NCBI RefSeq assembly: GCF_001074825.1
Contig: NZ_JUPG01000107.1
Span: 1-44,696 of the forward strand
Direction: 5' to 3'
DNA: 44,696 bases
DNA from: Streptococcus pseudopneumoniae
GTDB taxonomy: Bacteria > Bacillota > Bacilli > Lactobacillales > Streptococcaceae
Shown here: piece after piece, positions 8,751 through 16,496 of the stretch
Layout of the letters: each line of letters begins with the position of its first letter
Position numbering within the stretch: the stretch's first letter is position 1
The notes under the pieces: model-generated
What the model saw: only the letters and a program-made list of their open reading frames with translations
The model's database searches: none
What the model was told of the DNA's origin: nothing
Position numbers and translations under genes: made by a program

Positions 8751-8777
8751 GAGCAAAAAAATTTTTGCTCTTTTTTT
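8751..8777 (+). terminator. terminator after the tRNA-Leu gene
   Basis: Perfect stem GAGCAAAAA / TTTTTGCTC with a 2-nt gap, followed by seven T. It separates the tRNA (and any pncA read-through) from the vex operon. Confidence 0.85.
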
Positions 8778-8778
8778 G

Positions 8779-8813
8779 CATTTCATAAACATTTCATATT
8801 TGAATTTTATAAT
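8779..8813 (+). promoter_or_regulatory. vex promoter with tandem repeat, candidate VncR site
   Basis: TATAAT at 8808-8813 has no recognisable -35. In its place stand two copies of CATTTCATA (8779-8787 and 8790-8798) with an 11-bp period, ending 9 bp before the -10. This is the layout of OmpR/PhoB-family activator boxes, and VncR is of that family. Confidence 0.5.
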
Positions 8814-8838
8814 AGTCTTACAAATATGGAGGTGACAA

Positions 8839-10116
8839 ATGAATCCAATCCAAAGAGCTTGGGCTTATGTCAGCAGAAAACGACTGAGAAGTTTTATTTT
8901 ATTTCTGATTTTATTGGTCCTCTTGGCTGGAATTTCAGCCTGTTTGACTCTGATGAAGTCCAACAAAACAGTGGAAACCAATCTTTATAAATCACTCAAC
9001 ACATCTTTTTCTATTAAGAAGATAGAAAATGGTCAGACCTTCAAGTTGTCAGACCTAGCATCTGTAAGCAAGATTAAGGGACTGGAAAATGTCTCTCCTG
9101 AACTCGAGACGGTCGCAAAACTGAAAGACAAGGAAGCGGTGAGTGGTGAGCAGAGCGTCGAACGTGATGACTTGTCAGCTGCGGACAAGAACTTGGTGAG
9201 CTTAACAGCTCTTGAGGATTCATCCAAGGATGTGACCTTTACCAGCTCGGCTTTCAATCTAAAAGAAGGGCGACACCTTCAAAAAGGGGATTCCAAGAAA
9301 ATCCTGATTCATGAAGAGTTGTCTAAAAAGAGCGATCTTTCGCTTCATGACAAGCTTCGCTTGGATGCTGGACAGTCAGAATCTGGCAAAGGACAAACAG
9401 TAGAGTTTGAGATTGTCGGCATCTTTTCTGGTAAAAAACAAGAGAAATTTACAGGCTTGTCTTCAGACTTCAGTGAAAACCAGGTCTTTACAGACTATGA
9501 AAGTAGCCAAAGCCTTTTGGGAAATGGTGAAGCTCAAGTCAGTGCAGCGCGCTTCTATGTAGAAAATCCTAAGGAAATGGACGGACTCATGAAGCAGGTA
9601 GAAAACTTGGCCTTGGAAAATCAAGGCTACCAAGTCGAGAAGGAAAACAAGGCTTTTGAACAAATCAAAGACTCAGTAGCAACCTTCCAAACCTTCCTGA
9701 CCATCTTCCTTTATGGAATGTTGATAGCAGGAGCAGGGGCCTTAATTCTGGTCTTGTCTCTCTGGTTGAGAGAAAGGGTCTATGAAGTGGGAATCCTTCT
9801 GGCACTTGGAAAAGGCAAGAGCTCGATCTTCCTACAGTTCTGTTTAGAGGTAGTTTTGGTATCTATCGGTGCTTTGCTTCCAGCATTTGCTGCAGGAAAC
9901 GCCATCACATCCTATCTGCTCCAAACTGTCCTAGCAAGTGGAGATCAGGCAAGCTTACAAGATACACTAGCCAAAGCAAGCAGTTTATCAACCAGCGTCT
10001 TATCTTTTGCAGAATCCTATGTTTTTCTAGTTCTGCTTAGTTGCTTATCTGTAGCCCTTTGTTTCCTATTCTTATTTAGAAAATCGCCTAAAGAAATTTT
10101 ATCATCTATTAGTTAA
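8839..10116 (+). CDS. vex1: Vex1, MacB/FtsX-type ABC transporter permease
   Basis: First permease of the Vex peptide exporter locus, described in pneumococci upstream of VncRS. Its 425 residues follow the MacB plan: one N-terminal membrane helix (about 17-39), a large extracytoplasmic domain (about 40-280) rich in charged residues, and three C-terminal helices (about 286-308, 333-355 and 394-416). The FtsX-type region contains REVGILLALGKGKSSI-like sequence (here YEVGILLALGKGKS). The ATG at 8839 is preceded by GGAGGTG. Twelve bases separate it from vex2, so the two form an operon. The exported substrate cannot be read from sequence. Confidence 0.88.
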   Translation: MNPIQRAWAYVSRKRLRSFILFLILLVLLAGISACLTLMKSNKTVETNLYKSLNTSFSIKKIENGQTFKLSDLASVSKIKGLENVSPELETVAKLKDKEAVSGEQSVERDDLSAADKNLVSLTALEDSSKDVTFTSSAFNLKEGRHLQKGDSKKILIHEELSKKSDLSLHDKLRLDAGQSESGKGQTVEFEIVGIFSGKKQEKFTGLSSDFSENQVFTDYESSQSLLGNGEAQVSAARFYVENPKEMDGLMKQVENLALENQGYQVEKENKAFEQIKDSVATFQTFLTIFLYGMLIAGAGALILVLSLWLRERVYEVGILLALGKGKSSIFLQFCLEVVLVSIGALLPAFAAGNAITSYLLQTVLASGDQASLQDTLAKASSLSTSVLSFAESYVFLVLLSCLSVALCFLFLFRKSPKEILSSIS

Positions 10117-10128
10117 GAAGGAGAAATC

Positions 10129-10776
10129 ATGACTTTATTACAATTACAAGATGTTACCTACCGTTATAAGAACACTGCTGAAGCAGTCCTATATCAGATC
10201 AATTATAATTTTGAACCCGGAAAATTTTACAGTATTATTGGGGAGTCAGGAGCAGGAAAATCCACTCTCTTGTCCCTACTTGCTGGTCTAGATAGTCCTG
10301 TTGAAGGTTCGATTCTTTTTCAAGGAGAGGACATTCGTAAGAAGGGCTATTCTTACCATCGCATGCACCATATTTCCTTGGTCTTTCAAAATTATAACTT
10401 GATAGATTATCTTTCTCCGCTGGAAAATATCCGCTTGGTCAACAAAAAGGCAAGCAAGGATACACTGCTTGAGCTTGGTTTGGATGAAAGTCAGATCAAG
10501 CGGAATGTTCTCCAGTTATCAGGTGGTCAACAGCAACGTGTTGCCATAGCTCGTAGTCTGGTCTCAGAATCTCCAGTGATTCTAGCAGATGAGCCAACAG
10601 GAAATCTAGACCCTAAAACTGCTGGAGATATTGTCGAACTGCTCAAATCACTTGCCCAGAAAACAGGTAAATGTGTCATCGTCGTAACTCACAGCAAAGA
10701 AGTGGCACAAGCGTCAGATATTACACTTGAGTTGAAGGATAAGAAACTGACTGAAATTCGCAATACTACTAAATAA
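10129..10776 (+). CDS. vex2: Vex2, ABC transporter ATP-binding protein
   Basis: ATPase of the Vex exporter, 215 residues. Walker A is GESGAGKST (38-46), the Q-loop lies near VFQNYN (85-90), the signature is [12 protein letters not shown] (from 130), Walker B ends in ILADEP (D154, E155) and the H-loop is VVTHS. The sequence belongs to the MacB/LolD subfamily, which works with FtsX-type permeases such as its neighbours on both sides. Its start is preceded by AAGGAG. The 50-bp gap to vex3 contains an AGAAAGGGA ribosome site and no terminator. Confidence 0.9.
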   Translation: MTLLQLQDVTYRYKNTAEAVLYQINYNFEPGKFYSIIGESGAGKSTLLSLLAGLDSPVEGSILFQGEDIRKKGYSYHRMHHISLVFQNYNLIDYLSPLENIRLVNKKASKDTLLELGLDESQIKRNVLQLSGGQQQRVAIARSLVSESPVILADEPTGNLDPKTAGDIVELLKSLAQKTGKCVIVVTHSKEVAQASDITLELKDKKLTEIRNTTK

Positions 10777-10826
10777 TATGAGCTTATTTTGATAGAATTA
10801 TTAAATCAAATCTAGAAAGGGAACCT

Positions 10827-12206
10827 ATGTTACACAACGCATTTGCCTATGTTACAAGGAAATTTTTCAAATCGATTGTCATCTTCCTGATTATTCTCCT
10901 CATGGCGAGCTTGAGTTTGGTCGGCTTGTCGATCAAGGGAGCTACTGCCAAGGCTTCTCAGGAGACATTTAAAAATATCACCAATAGCTTCTCCATGCAA
11001 ATCAATCGTCGCGTTAATCAAGGGACGCCACGTGGTGCTGGGAATATCAAGGGTGAAGATATCAAAAAAATCACCGAAAACAAGGCCATCGAGTCTTATG
11101 TTAAACGCATTAATGCCATTGGAGATTTGACTGGATATGAACTCATCGAAACGCCAGATACCAAGAAAAATCTGACACCTGACCGTGCCAAACATTTTGG
11201 AAGTAGCTTGATGATTACAGGTGTCAATGACTCCTCTAAAGAAGACAAGTTTGTCTCTGGTTCTTATAAGCTGGTCGAAGGTGAGCACCTAACAAACGAC
11301 GACAAGGACAAGATCCTCCTGCACAAGGACTTGGCAGCCAAACACGGCTGGAAAGTAGGGGACAAGGTCAAACTAGACTCTAATATCTACGATGCAGACA
11401 ATGAAAAAGGTGCCAAGGAAACAGTCGAAGTGACAATCAAGGGACTCTTTGATGGTCATAATAAGTCAGCAGTAACCTACTCACAAGAACTCTATGAAAA
11501 TACAGCCATCACAGACATCCATACAGCTGCAAAACTTTATGGATACACAGAAGACACAGCTATTTATGGGGACGCAACCTTCTTTGTAACAGCGGACAAG
11601 AACTTGGATGATGTCATGAAAGAGTTGAATGGCATCAGTGGTATCAATTGGAAGAGCTATACACTTGTGAAGAGTTCTTCTAACTACCCAGCTCTTGAGC
11701 AATCCATCTCTGGTATGTACAAGATGGCCAACCTCCTCTTCTGGGGCAGCTTGAGTTTCTCAGTTCTTCTCCTTGCCCTCTTGCTCAGCCTTTGGATCAA
11801 TGCCCGTCGCAAGGAAGTGGGTATTCTCCTCTCTATCGGTCTCAAGAAGGCAAGTATCTTGGGTCAATTCATCACTGAATCCATCTTGATTGCCATCCCT
11901 GCTCTTGTTTCTGCTTACTTCTTAGCTACTCACACAGCGCGTGCAATCGGAAATACTGTTCTTGCCAATGTAACTTCTGGTATTGCCAAACAGGCTAGCA
12001 AGGCGGCTCAAGCCTCTAACCTTGGTGGTGGTGCAGAAGTAGATGGCTTTAGCAAGACCTTGTCAAGCCTAGATATTTCCATTCAGACATCAGACTTTAT
12101 CATCGTCTTTGTCCTAGCCTTGGTTCTAGTGGTTCTCGTTATGGCGCTTGCTTCAAGCAATCTCCTCAGAAAACAACCAAAAGAGCTTCTGCTGGATAGC
12201 GAATAA
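10827..12206 (+). CDS. vex3: Vex3, MacB/FtsX-type ABC transporter permease
   Basis: Second permease of the Vex system, 459 residues, with the same design as Vex1: an N-terminal helix at about 17-37, an extracytoplasmic domain to about 285, and three C-terminal helices beginning near 300, 345 and 420. The conserved RRKEVGILLSIGLKK stretch follows the second helix, as in FtsX permeases. A low-complexity Ala/Ser/Gly segment at about 385-415 sits in the last external loop. It is paired with Vex1, presumably as a heterodimer around Vex2. A strong terminator 8 bp after the stop ends the transporter operon before vncR. Confidence 0.88.
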   Translation: MLHNAFAYVTRKFFKSIVIFLIILLMASLSLVGLSIKGATAKASQETFKNITNSFSMQINRRVNQGTPRGAGNIKGEDIKKITENKAIESYVKRINAIGDLTGYELIETPDTKKNLTPDRAKHFGSSLMITGVNDSSKEDKFVSGSYKLVEGEHLTNDDKDKILLHKDLAAKHGWKVGDKVKLDSNIYDADNEKGAKETVEVTIKGLFDGHNKSAVTYSQELYENTAITDIHTAAKLYGYTEDTAIYGDATFFVTADKNLDDVMKELNGISGINWKSYTLVKSSSNYPALEQSISGMYKMANLLFWGSLSFSVLLLALLLSLWINARRKEVGILLSIGLKKASILGQFITESILIAIPALVSAYFLATHTARAIGNTVLANVTSGIAKQASKAAQASNLGGGAEVDGFSKTLSSLDISIQTSDFIIVFVLALVLVVLVMALASSNLLRKQPKELLLDSE

Positions 12207-12213
12207 CAAACTT

Positions 12214-12258
12214 GCTACCTATTCTCCCCTAAATGGGGTATAATATAGGTAGCATTTT
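12214..12258 (+). terminator. terminator after vex3
   Basis: Arms GCTACCTAT (12214-12222) and ATAGGTAGC (12245-12253) are perfect complements. An inner CCCCT / GGGG pairing strengthens the hairpin, and ATTTTTATC follows. A TATAAT lies inside the right half and could serve as a -10 toward vncR. Confidence 0.75.
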
Positions 12259-12352
12259 TATCTGTTTTGTCTTGGTAAATCCTCTGTTTATCAGGATGAA
12301 AGCAAGTTGCTTTACAAGAAATTTAAAGGAATGTGAAACGTTTTTTCTATGA
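12233..12352 (+). CDS. small frame between vex3 and vncR (39 codons), not Pep27
   Basis: A 39-residue frame with a hydrophobic N-terminal half (MGYNIGSIFICFVLV start) and a basic, cysteine-containing C-terminal half. An internal ATG at 12296 would give 18 residues. Its TGA overlaps the vncR start codon as ATGA. In pneumococcus this gap is reported to hold the 27-residue peptide Pep27, and I cannot find that sequence here. Neither start has a good ribosome site and the first ATG lies inside the vex3 terminator, so this could be chance. The reason to keep it is that vncR itself lacks a Shine-Dalgarno and could depend on translational coupling. Confidence 0.3.
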   Translation: MGYNIGSIFICFVLVNPLFIRMKASCFTRNLKECETFFL

Positions 12353-13005
12353 AAATTTTAATTGTAGAAGATGAAGAGATGATTCGTGAGGGGATCAGTG
12401 ACTATTTGACGGATTGTGGTTATGAAACCATTGAAGCAGCGGACGGTCAGGAAGCTCTGGAGCAATTTTCCAGCTATGAAGTAGCCTTGGTTTTACTGGA
12501 TATCCAGATGCCCAAGCTCAATGGTCTGGAAGTGCTAGCTGAGATTCGTAAAACCAGTCAGGTTCCTGTCTTGATGTTGACAGCCTTTCAGGATGAGGAA
12601 TACAAGATGAGTGCATTTGCCTCTCTGGCAGATGGCTATCTGGAAAAACCCTTCTCCCTTTCTCTCTTAAAAGTGAGAGTAGATGCGATTTTCAAGCGCT
12701 ATTATGATACGGGACGAATCTTCTCCTATAAGGATACCAAGGTGGATTTTGAGAGCTACAGTGCAAGCCTAGCAGGTGAGGAAGTAGCCATCAATGCTAA
12801 AGAGTTGGAAATTCTTGATTATTTGGTTAAAAATGAAGGAAGGGCCTTGACTCGTTCTCAGATTATCGATGCTGTCTGGAAGGCGACAGATGAGGTTCCC
12901 TTTGACCGTGTCATTGATGTCTATATCAAGGAATTGCGGAAAAAGCTGGACTTGGACTGCATCCTCACTGTGCGCAATGTTGGTTATAAATTGGAGCGAA
13001 AATGA
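12349..13005 (+). CDS. vncR: response regulator VncR (OmpR family)
   Basis: DNA-binding response regulator of the VncRS two-component system, 218 residues. The receiver domain (1-115) has the acidic pocket E7-D8, phospho-acceptor D51 in LLDIQMPKLNG, T/S in MLTAF and K in YLEKPF. A winged-helix effector domain covers about 125-217 (AKELEILDYLVKN, then VDVYIKELRKKL-like recognition helix). The ATG at 12349 has no Shine-Dalgarno within range; the nearest purine run AAAGGA is 18 bases away. It overlaps vncS by four bases (ATGA), so the pair is co-translated. Likely targets include the vex promoter, which carries a tandem repeat of OmpR-family layout. Confidence 0.92.
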   Translation: MKILIVEDEEMIREGISDYLTDCGYETIEAADGQEALEQFSSYEVALVLLDIQMPKLNGLEVLAEIRKTSQVPVLMLTAFQDEEYKMSAFASLADGYLEKPFSLSLLKVRVDAIFKRYYDTGRIFSYKDTKVDFESYSASLAGEEVAINAKELEILDYLVKNEGRALTRSQIIDAVWKATDEVPFDRVIDVYIKELRKKLDLDCILTVRNVGYKLERK

Positions 13006-14330
13006 AACGAACAGGTTTATTTACAAAGATATTTATCTATACCTTCTCGATTTTTAGTGTTCTGGTAATTTGCCTTCATTTAGCCATTTATTTTCTCTTT
13101 CCTTCGACTTATCTGACCCATCGTCAGGAAACCATTGGCCAGAAAGCGACAGCCATTGCCCAGTCCCTAGAAGGGAAAGATAGGCAAAGTATCGAGCAAG
13201 TCTTAGACTTGTATTCCCAGACCAGTGAGATCAAGGGGGCGGTCAAGGGAGAGATGACCGAGGACAAGTTGGAGGTCAAGGAAAGTCTTCCTCTGGACAC
13301 AGACCGCCAGACAACTTCACTCTTCATTGAAGAACGCGAGGTAAAAACGCAAGATAGTGGGACTATGACTCTCCAGTTTCTAGCGTCCATGGATTTGCAA
13401 AAGGAAGCAGAGCAAATCAGTCTTCAATTTCTTCCCTATACCTTGCTGGCGTCCTTTCTAATTTCTCTTTTGGTAGCCTACATATATGCTCGGACTATCG
13501 TTGCCCCGATTTTGGAAATCAAGCGGGTGACCCGACGGATGATGGATTTGGATGCCCAAGTGCGATTGCGCGTGGATTCTAAGGATGAGATTGGTGATCT
13601 CAAGGAACAAATCAATAGCCTCTACCAGCATCTTTTGACTGTTATTGCGGACTTGCATGACAAGAATGAAGCTATTCTCCAGCTGGAAAAGATGAAGGTC
13701 GAATTCCTACGAGGGGCTTCTCATGAATTGAAAACACCGCTGGCTAGTTTGAAAATCCTGATCGAAAACATGAAAGAAAATGTCGGGCGTTATAAGGATA
13801 GAGACCACTATCTGGGAGTTGCCTTAGGAATTGTGGATGAACTTAATCACCATGTTCTCCAGATACTTTCTCTCTCTTCTGTACAGGAATTACGAGATGA
13901 TAGGGAAAAGATTGACTTACACCAGATGACGCAAAGTCTGGTTAAGGATTATGCTTTACTAGCCAAGGATAGAGAGCTCCAGATAGCCAATAGTTTGAGC
14001 CATCAGCAGGCCTATCTAAACCCATCTGTCATGAAATTAATTCTTTCTAACCTCATCAGCAATGCCATTAAGCACTCTGTTCCAGGTGGCTTAGTTCGAA
14101 TTGGAGAAAGAGAAGGGGAACTTTTTATCGAGAATAGCTGTAGCCCAGAAGAACAAGAAAAACTAGCCCAGTCTTTTTCTGACAATGCTAGTCGCAAGGC
14201 CAAAGGGTCTGGGATGGGGCTCTTTGTGGTTAAGAGTTTATTAGAACATGAAAAATTACCTTATCGTTTTGAGGTGCAGGAGAATTGTTTGACCTTCTTC
14301 ATAGCTTTTCCAAAAGTCGCCCAAGACTAG
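13002..14330 (+). CDS. vncS: sensor histidine kinase VncS
   Basis: Membrane sensor kinase, partner of VncR, 442 residues. The first helix is at about 11-32, a sensor domain of roughly 115 residues lies outside the membrane, and the second helix is at about 147-170, followed by a HAMP linker (about 165-220). The H-box SHELKTPLASLK has H241 as phospho-acceptor. The N-box LILSNLISNAIKHS and G-box GSGMGLFVVKSLL complete the ATPase domain. VncS was first linked to vancomycin tolerance in pneumococcus and later to host-factor sensing; the ligand is not visible in sequence. It is translated from an ATG overlapping vncR. Confidence 0.92.
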   Translation: MKRTGLFTKIFIYTFSIFSVLVICLHLAIYFLFPSTYLTHRQETIGQKATAIAQSLEGKDRQSIEQVLDLYSQTSEIKGAVKGEMTEDKLEVKESLPLDTDRQTTSLFIEEREVKTQDSGTMTLQFLASMDLQKEAEQISLQFLPYTLLASFLISLLVAYIYARTIVAPILEIKRVTRRMMDLDAQVRLRVDSKDEIGDLKEQINSLYQHLLTVIADLHDKNEAILQLEKMKVEFLRGASHELKTPLASLKILIENMKENVGRYKDRDHYLGVALGIVDELNHHVLQILSLSSVQELRDDREKIDLHQMTQSLVKDYALLAKDRELQIANSLSHQQAYLNPSVMKLILSNLISNAIKHSVPGGLVRIGEREGELFIENSCSPEEQEKLAQSFSDNASRKAKGSGMGLFVVKSLLEHEKLPYRFEVQENCLTFFIAFPKVAQD

Positions 14331-14351
14331 GGAGAGAAAGGGTTTACATAG

Positions 14352-14414
14352 ATGAAGCTAGAAGAAATTCAATCGAAACTGCGGGAAAAACTAGATTTTT
14401 TTGTCAAAAAGTGA
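14352..14414 (+). CDS. possible 20-residue peptide between vncS and fba
   Basis: A frame of 20 codons (MKLEEIQSKLREKLDFFVKK) with an AAAGGG run 10 bases upstream. It is Lys/Glu-rich and would form an amphipathic helix. The stop TGA is part of the TGATAAAAT element that I take as the fba promoter. It may be a remnant of a longer gene, a true small protein, or chance. Confidence 0.2.
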   Translation: MKLEEIQSKLREKLDFFVKK

Positions 14415-14420
14415 TAAAAT
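14412..14420 (+). promoter_or_regulatory. extended -10 of fba
   Basis: TGATAAAAT lies 50 bp before the fba start, giving a short leader with AGGAGG. No good -35 is seen at 17 bp, which is unusual for so highly expressed a gene, so another start site may exist. Confidence 0.45.
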
Positions 14421-14470
14421 GAACAATGTAAATGGGATGACCCATAAAAATATACAGGAGGCCTGATAAA

Positions 14471-15352
14471 ATGGCAATCGTTTCAGCAGAAAAATTTGTC
14501 CAAGCAGCTCGTGACAATGGTTATGCAGTTGGTGGATTTAACACAAACAACCTTGAGTGGACTCAAGCTATCTTGCGTGCAGCAGAAGCTAAAAAAGCTC
14601 CAGTTTTGATCCAAACTTCAATGGGTGCTGCTAAATACATGGGTGGTTACAAAGTTGCTCGCAACTTGATCGCTAACCTTGTTGAATCAATGGGTATCAC
14701 TGTACCAGTAGCTATCCACCTTGACCACGGTCACTACGAAGATGCACTTGAGTGTATCGAAGTTGGTTACACTTCAATCATGTTTGACGGTTCACACCTT
14801 CCAGTTGAAGAAAACCTTAAATTGGCTAAAGAAGTTGTTGAAAAAGCACACGCTAAAGGTATCTCAGTAGAAGCTGAAGTTGGTACTATCGGTGGTGAAG
14901 AAGACGGAATCATCGGTAAAGGTGAATTGGCTCCAATCGAAGACGCTAAAGCAATGGTTGAAACTGGTATCGACTTCTTGGCAGCTGGTATCGGTAACAT
15001 TCACGGTCCTTACCCAGCAAACTGGGAAGGTCTTGACCTTGATCACTTGCAAAAATTGACAGAAGCTCTTCCAGGATTCCCAATCGTATTGCACGGTGGA
15101 TCAGGTATTCCTGATGAGCAAATCCAAGCAGCTATCAAACTTGGTGTTGCGAAAGTTAACGTTAACACTGAATGCCAAATCGCATTCGCTAACGCAACTC
15201 GTAAATTTGCTCGTGACTATGAAGCAAACGAAGCAGAATACGACAAGAAAAAACTCTTCGACCCACGTAAATTCTTGGCTGACGGTGTAAAAGCTATCCA
15301 AGCATCAGTTGAAGAACGTATCGACGTATTCGGTTCAGAAGGTAAAGCTTAA
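14471..15352 (+). CDS. fba: class II fructose-bisphosphate aldolase
   Basis: Zinc-dependent glycolytic enzyme that splits fructose 1,6-bisphosphate into DHAP and glyceraldehyde 3-phosphate. Its 293 residues are the standard length in streptococci. The motif HLDHGHYEDA holds the catalytic D85 and zinc ligand H86, and further ligands lie in GNIHGPY and VLHGGSG. The phosphate site NVNTECQ follows. The start has a near-perfect AGGAGG site. Codon choice is strongly biased (GGT, AAC, GTT, CGT) compared with its neighbours, as expected of a highly expressed gene. It is monocistronic, with a terminator 24 bp after the stop. The protein is also reported on the streptococcal surface. Confidence 0.97.
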   Translation: MAIVSAEKFVQAARDNGYAVGGFNTNNLEWTQAILRAAEAKKAPVLIQTSMGAAKYMGGYKVARNLIANLVESMGITVPVAIHLDHGHYEDALECIEVGYTSIMFDGSHLPVEENLKLAKEVVEKAHAKGISVEAEVGTIGGEEDGIIGKGELAPIEDAKAMVETGIDFLAAGIGNIHGPYPANWEGLDLDHLQKLTEALPGFPIVLHGGSGIPDEQIQAAIKLGVAKVNVNTECQIAFANATRKFARDYEANEAEYDKKKLFDPRKFLADGVKAIQASVEERIDVFGSEGKA

Positions 15353-15375
15353 TCTAGCTGAATAATACAGATGAA

Positions 15376-15399
15376 ACCTGCCCATTGGGTGGGTTTTTT
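15376..15399 (+). terminator. terminator of fba, left copy of a duplicated sequence
   Basis: ACCTGCCC pairs with GGGTGGGT (two G-T pairs) around ATT, followed by T6. The 28 nt from 15377 match 24 of 28 bases at 20601-20628, on the far side of the three-gene cassette. Confidence 0.85.
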
Positions 15400-15699
15400 G
15401 GTGTGAATATATTGTAGAAGAACCAATATTAAGTTGCTAAACGAATGTAATTTTTTACAATGATTCTAAGATTAACCTTAGCGAACGAATATAACAGCTT
15501 TACACCTGTTTTCAAAGGAAATCACTGCCTTTCCCAAAGTAAATTGGAACACCTAATTTTTAGGAATACAGAGTAGCTAAATTAATGATAGAACTTTCAT
15601 TCAAAATAACAATATGATTTTTCTAGTTTCGTGATCTAAGTATTAAAAGTATCCAAATAGATAAGGGAGATAAAAAATAACAATAAAAACCAATAATAG
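15400..15699. other. AT-rich non-coding stretch before the cassette
   Basis: About 300 bp with no reading frame that I can support and no clear hairpin. Base composition is visibly more AT-rich than fba and like the cassette that follows. It probably belongs to the inserted segment. Confidence 0.4.
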
Positions 15700-15728
15700 T
15701 TGACTTTTTTAAAATAAAATCTTAAAAT
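15700..15728 (+). promoter_or_regulatory. promoter of the three-gene cassette
   Basis: TTGACT (15700-15705), a 17-bp spacer and TAAAAT (15723-15728). The start would be near 15735, with a leader of about 22 nt holding GAGG six bases before the ATG at 15757. Confidence 0.65.
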
Positions 15729-15756
15729 AAGACTATAAAATTAAATGAGGTACTCT

Positions 15757-16470
15757 ATGGAAAATTTACCAACCCAAATCTTTAAGTTTGCTCAAGTATT
15801 TTCAACAAGTCACAAGAGAGATATTGAGAAAATATTTTATGATAATGAGTTTGAAACTAAGAATAGTCTACCAATTTTAACTTGGGATTTTATTTATCGT
15901 GATATTGTAAATACCGCTAAAGTAAATGATTTAATATCACCCACTATGTATATGGGGGCTCTGTGGACGGCAAGAGGAGTAATTATTGAGGGTGTTCTAT
16001 ATGTTTTTATGATGAAGAAAAGATTTGAAGATGTAACTGATAAATACGAAAAGCATCATTATCTTACTTGTATAGCACGTGCGAAAAATTCTCATTTAAA
16101 TGGAAAAGAAGACGGTAAACTATCCATTGAATTATTTAATGACCTGGATGATGATGGGTTGAGTGATTCACAAATTGAACAAGCGAAGCAATTATTGGGA
16201 GATCATTATAATTCGATTGATGAGATTAGGGTTGTTACCTTTGATAAAAAAACTAAAGAAGTGATTGTTAATCAGGTAAATGCCTTTTGTGAATTTATTG
16301 ATGCTGTAAATATCACAGAATTTGATTTTACAAAACTTGAAGAAGATGGACGTGGAAATAATCCTGAAAAACCTCTTGTTGCATTGAAATCTGACGTACA
16401 GAAACAATTGGAGTCACGAAAGCATGTTAGTTTTCCTGTTGAAAAGAAGGAAGAGAATACTAAATTATGA
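15757..16470 (+). CDS. cassette gene 1: uncharacterised protein, 237 aa
   Basis: I do not recognise this protein with confidence; it may belong to a DUF5986-like family, but that is from memory. It is soluble, without signal peptide or membrane helices. The N-terminal part (about 1-95) is mixed, with a WTARGVIIEGVLYVFMMKKRF-like hydrophobic strand region followed by a HHYLTCIARAKNSHL stretch that could be a core. The middle is acidic (FNDLDDDGLSDSQ), and the last 40 residues are charged and probably disordered. I prefer the ATG at 15757 to the one at 15745 because GAGG lies six bases ahead of it. A 26-bp gap leads to the XRE-ImmA gene on the same strand, so they are co-transcribed. Possible roles are sensor, inhibitor or toxin partner of the next two proteins. 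Confidence 0.7.
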   Translation: MENLPTQIFKFAQVFSTSHKRDIEKIFYDNEFETKNSLPILTWDFIYRDIVNTAKVNDLISPTMYMGALWTARGVIIEGVLYVFMMKKRFEDVTDKYEKHHYLTCIARAKNSHLNGKEDGKLSIELFNDLDDDGLSDSQIEQAKQLLGDHYNSIDEIRVVTFDKKTKEVIVNQVNAFCEFIDAVNITEFDFTKLEEDGRGNNPEKPLVALKSDVQKQLESRKHVSFPVEKKEENTKL

Positions 16471-16496
16471 TATTTTATATAGAACAGGAGTAAATA

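Noticed and set aside
15484..15491. AACGAATA, one base from the ComX cin-box TACGAATA, upstream of the cassette
   Set aside because: The first base differs, no T-tract or suitably placed start codon follows, and a normal TTGACT-N17-TAAAAT promoter is nearer to the genes. Chance match in AT-rich DNA is more likely.
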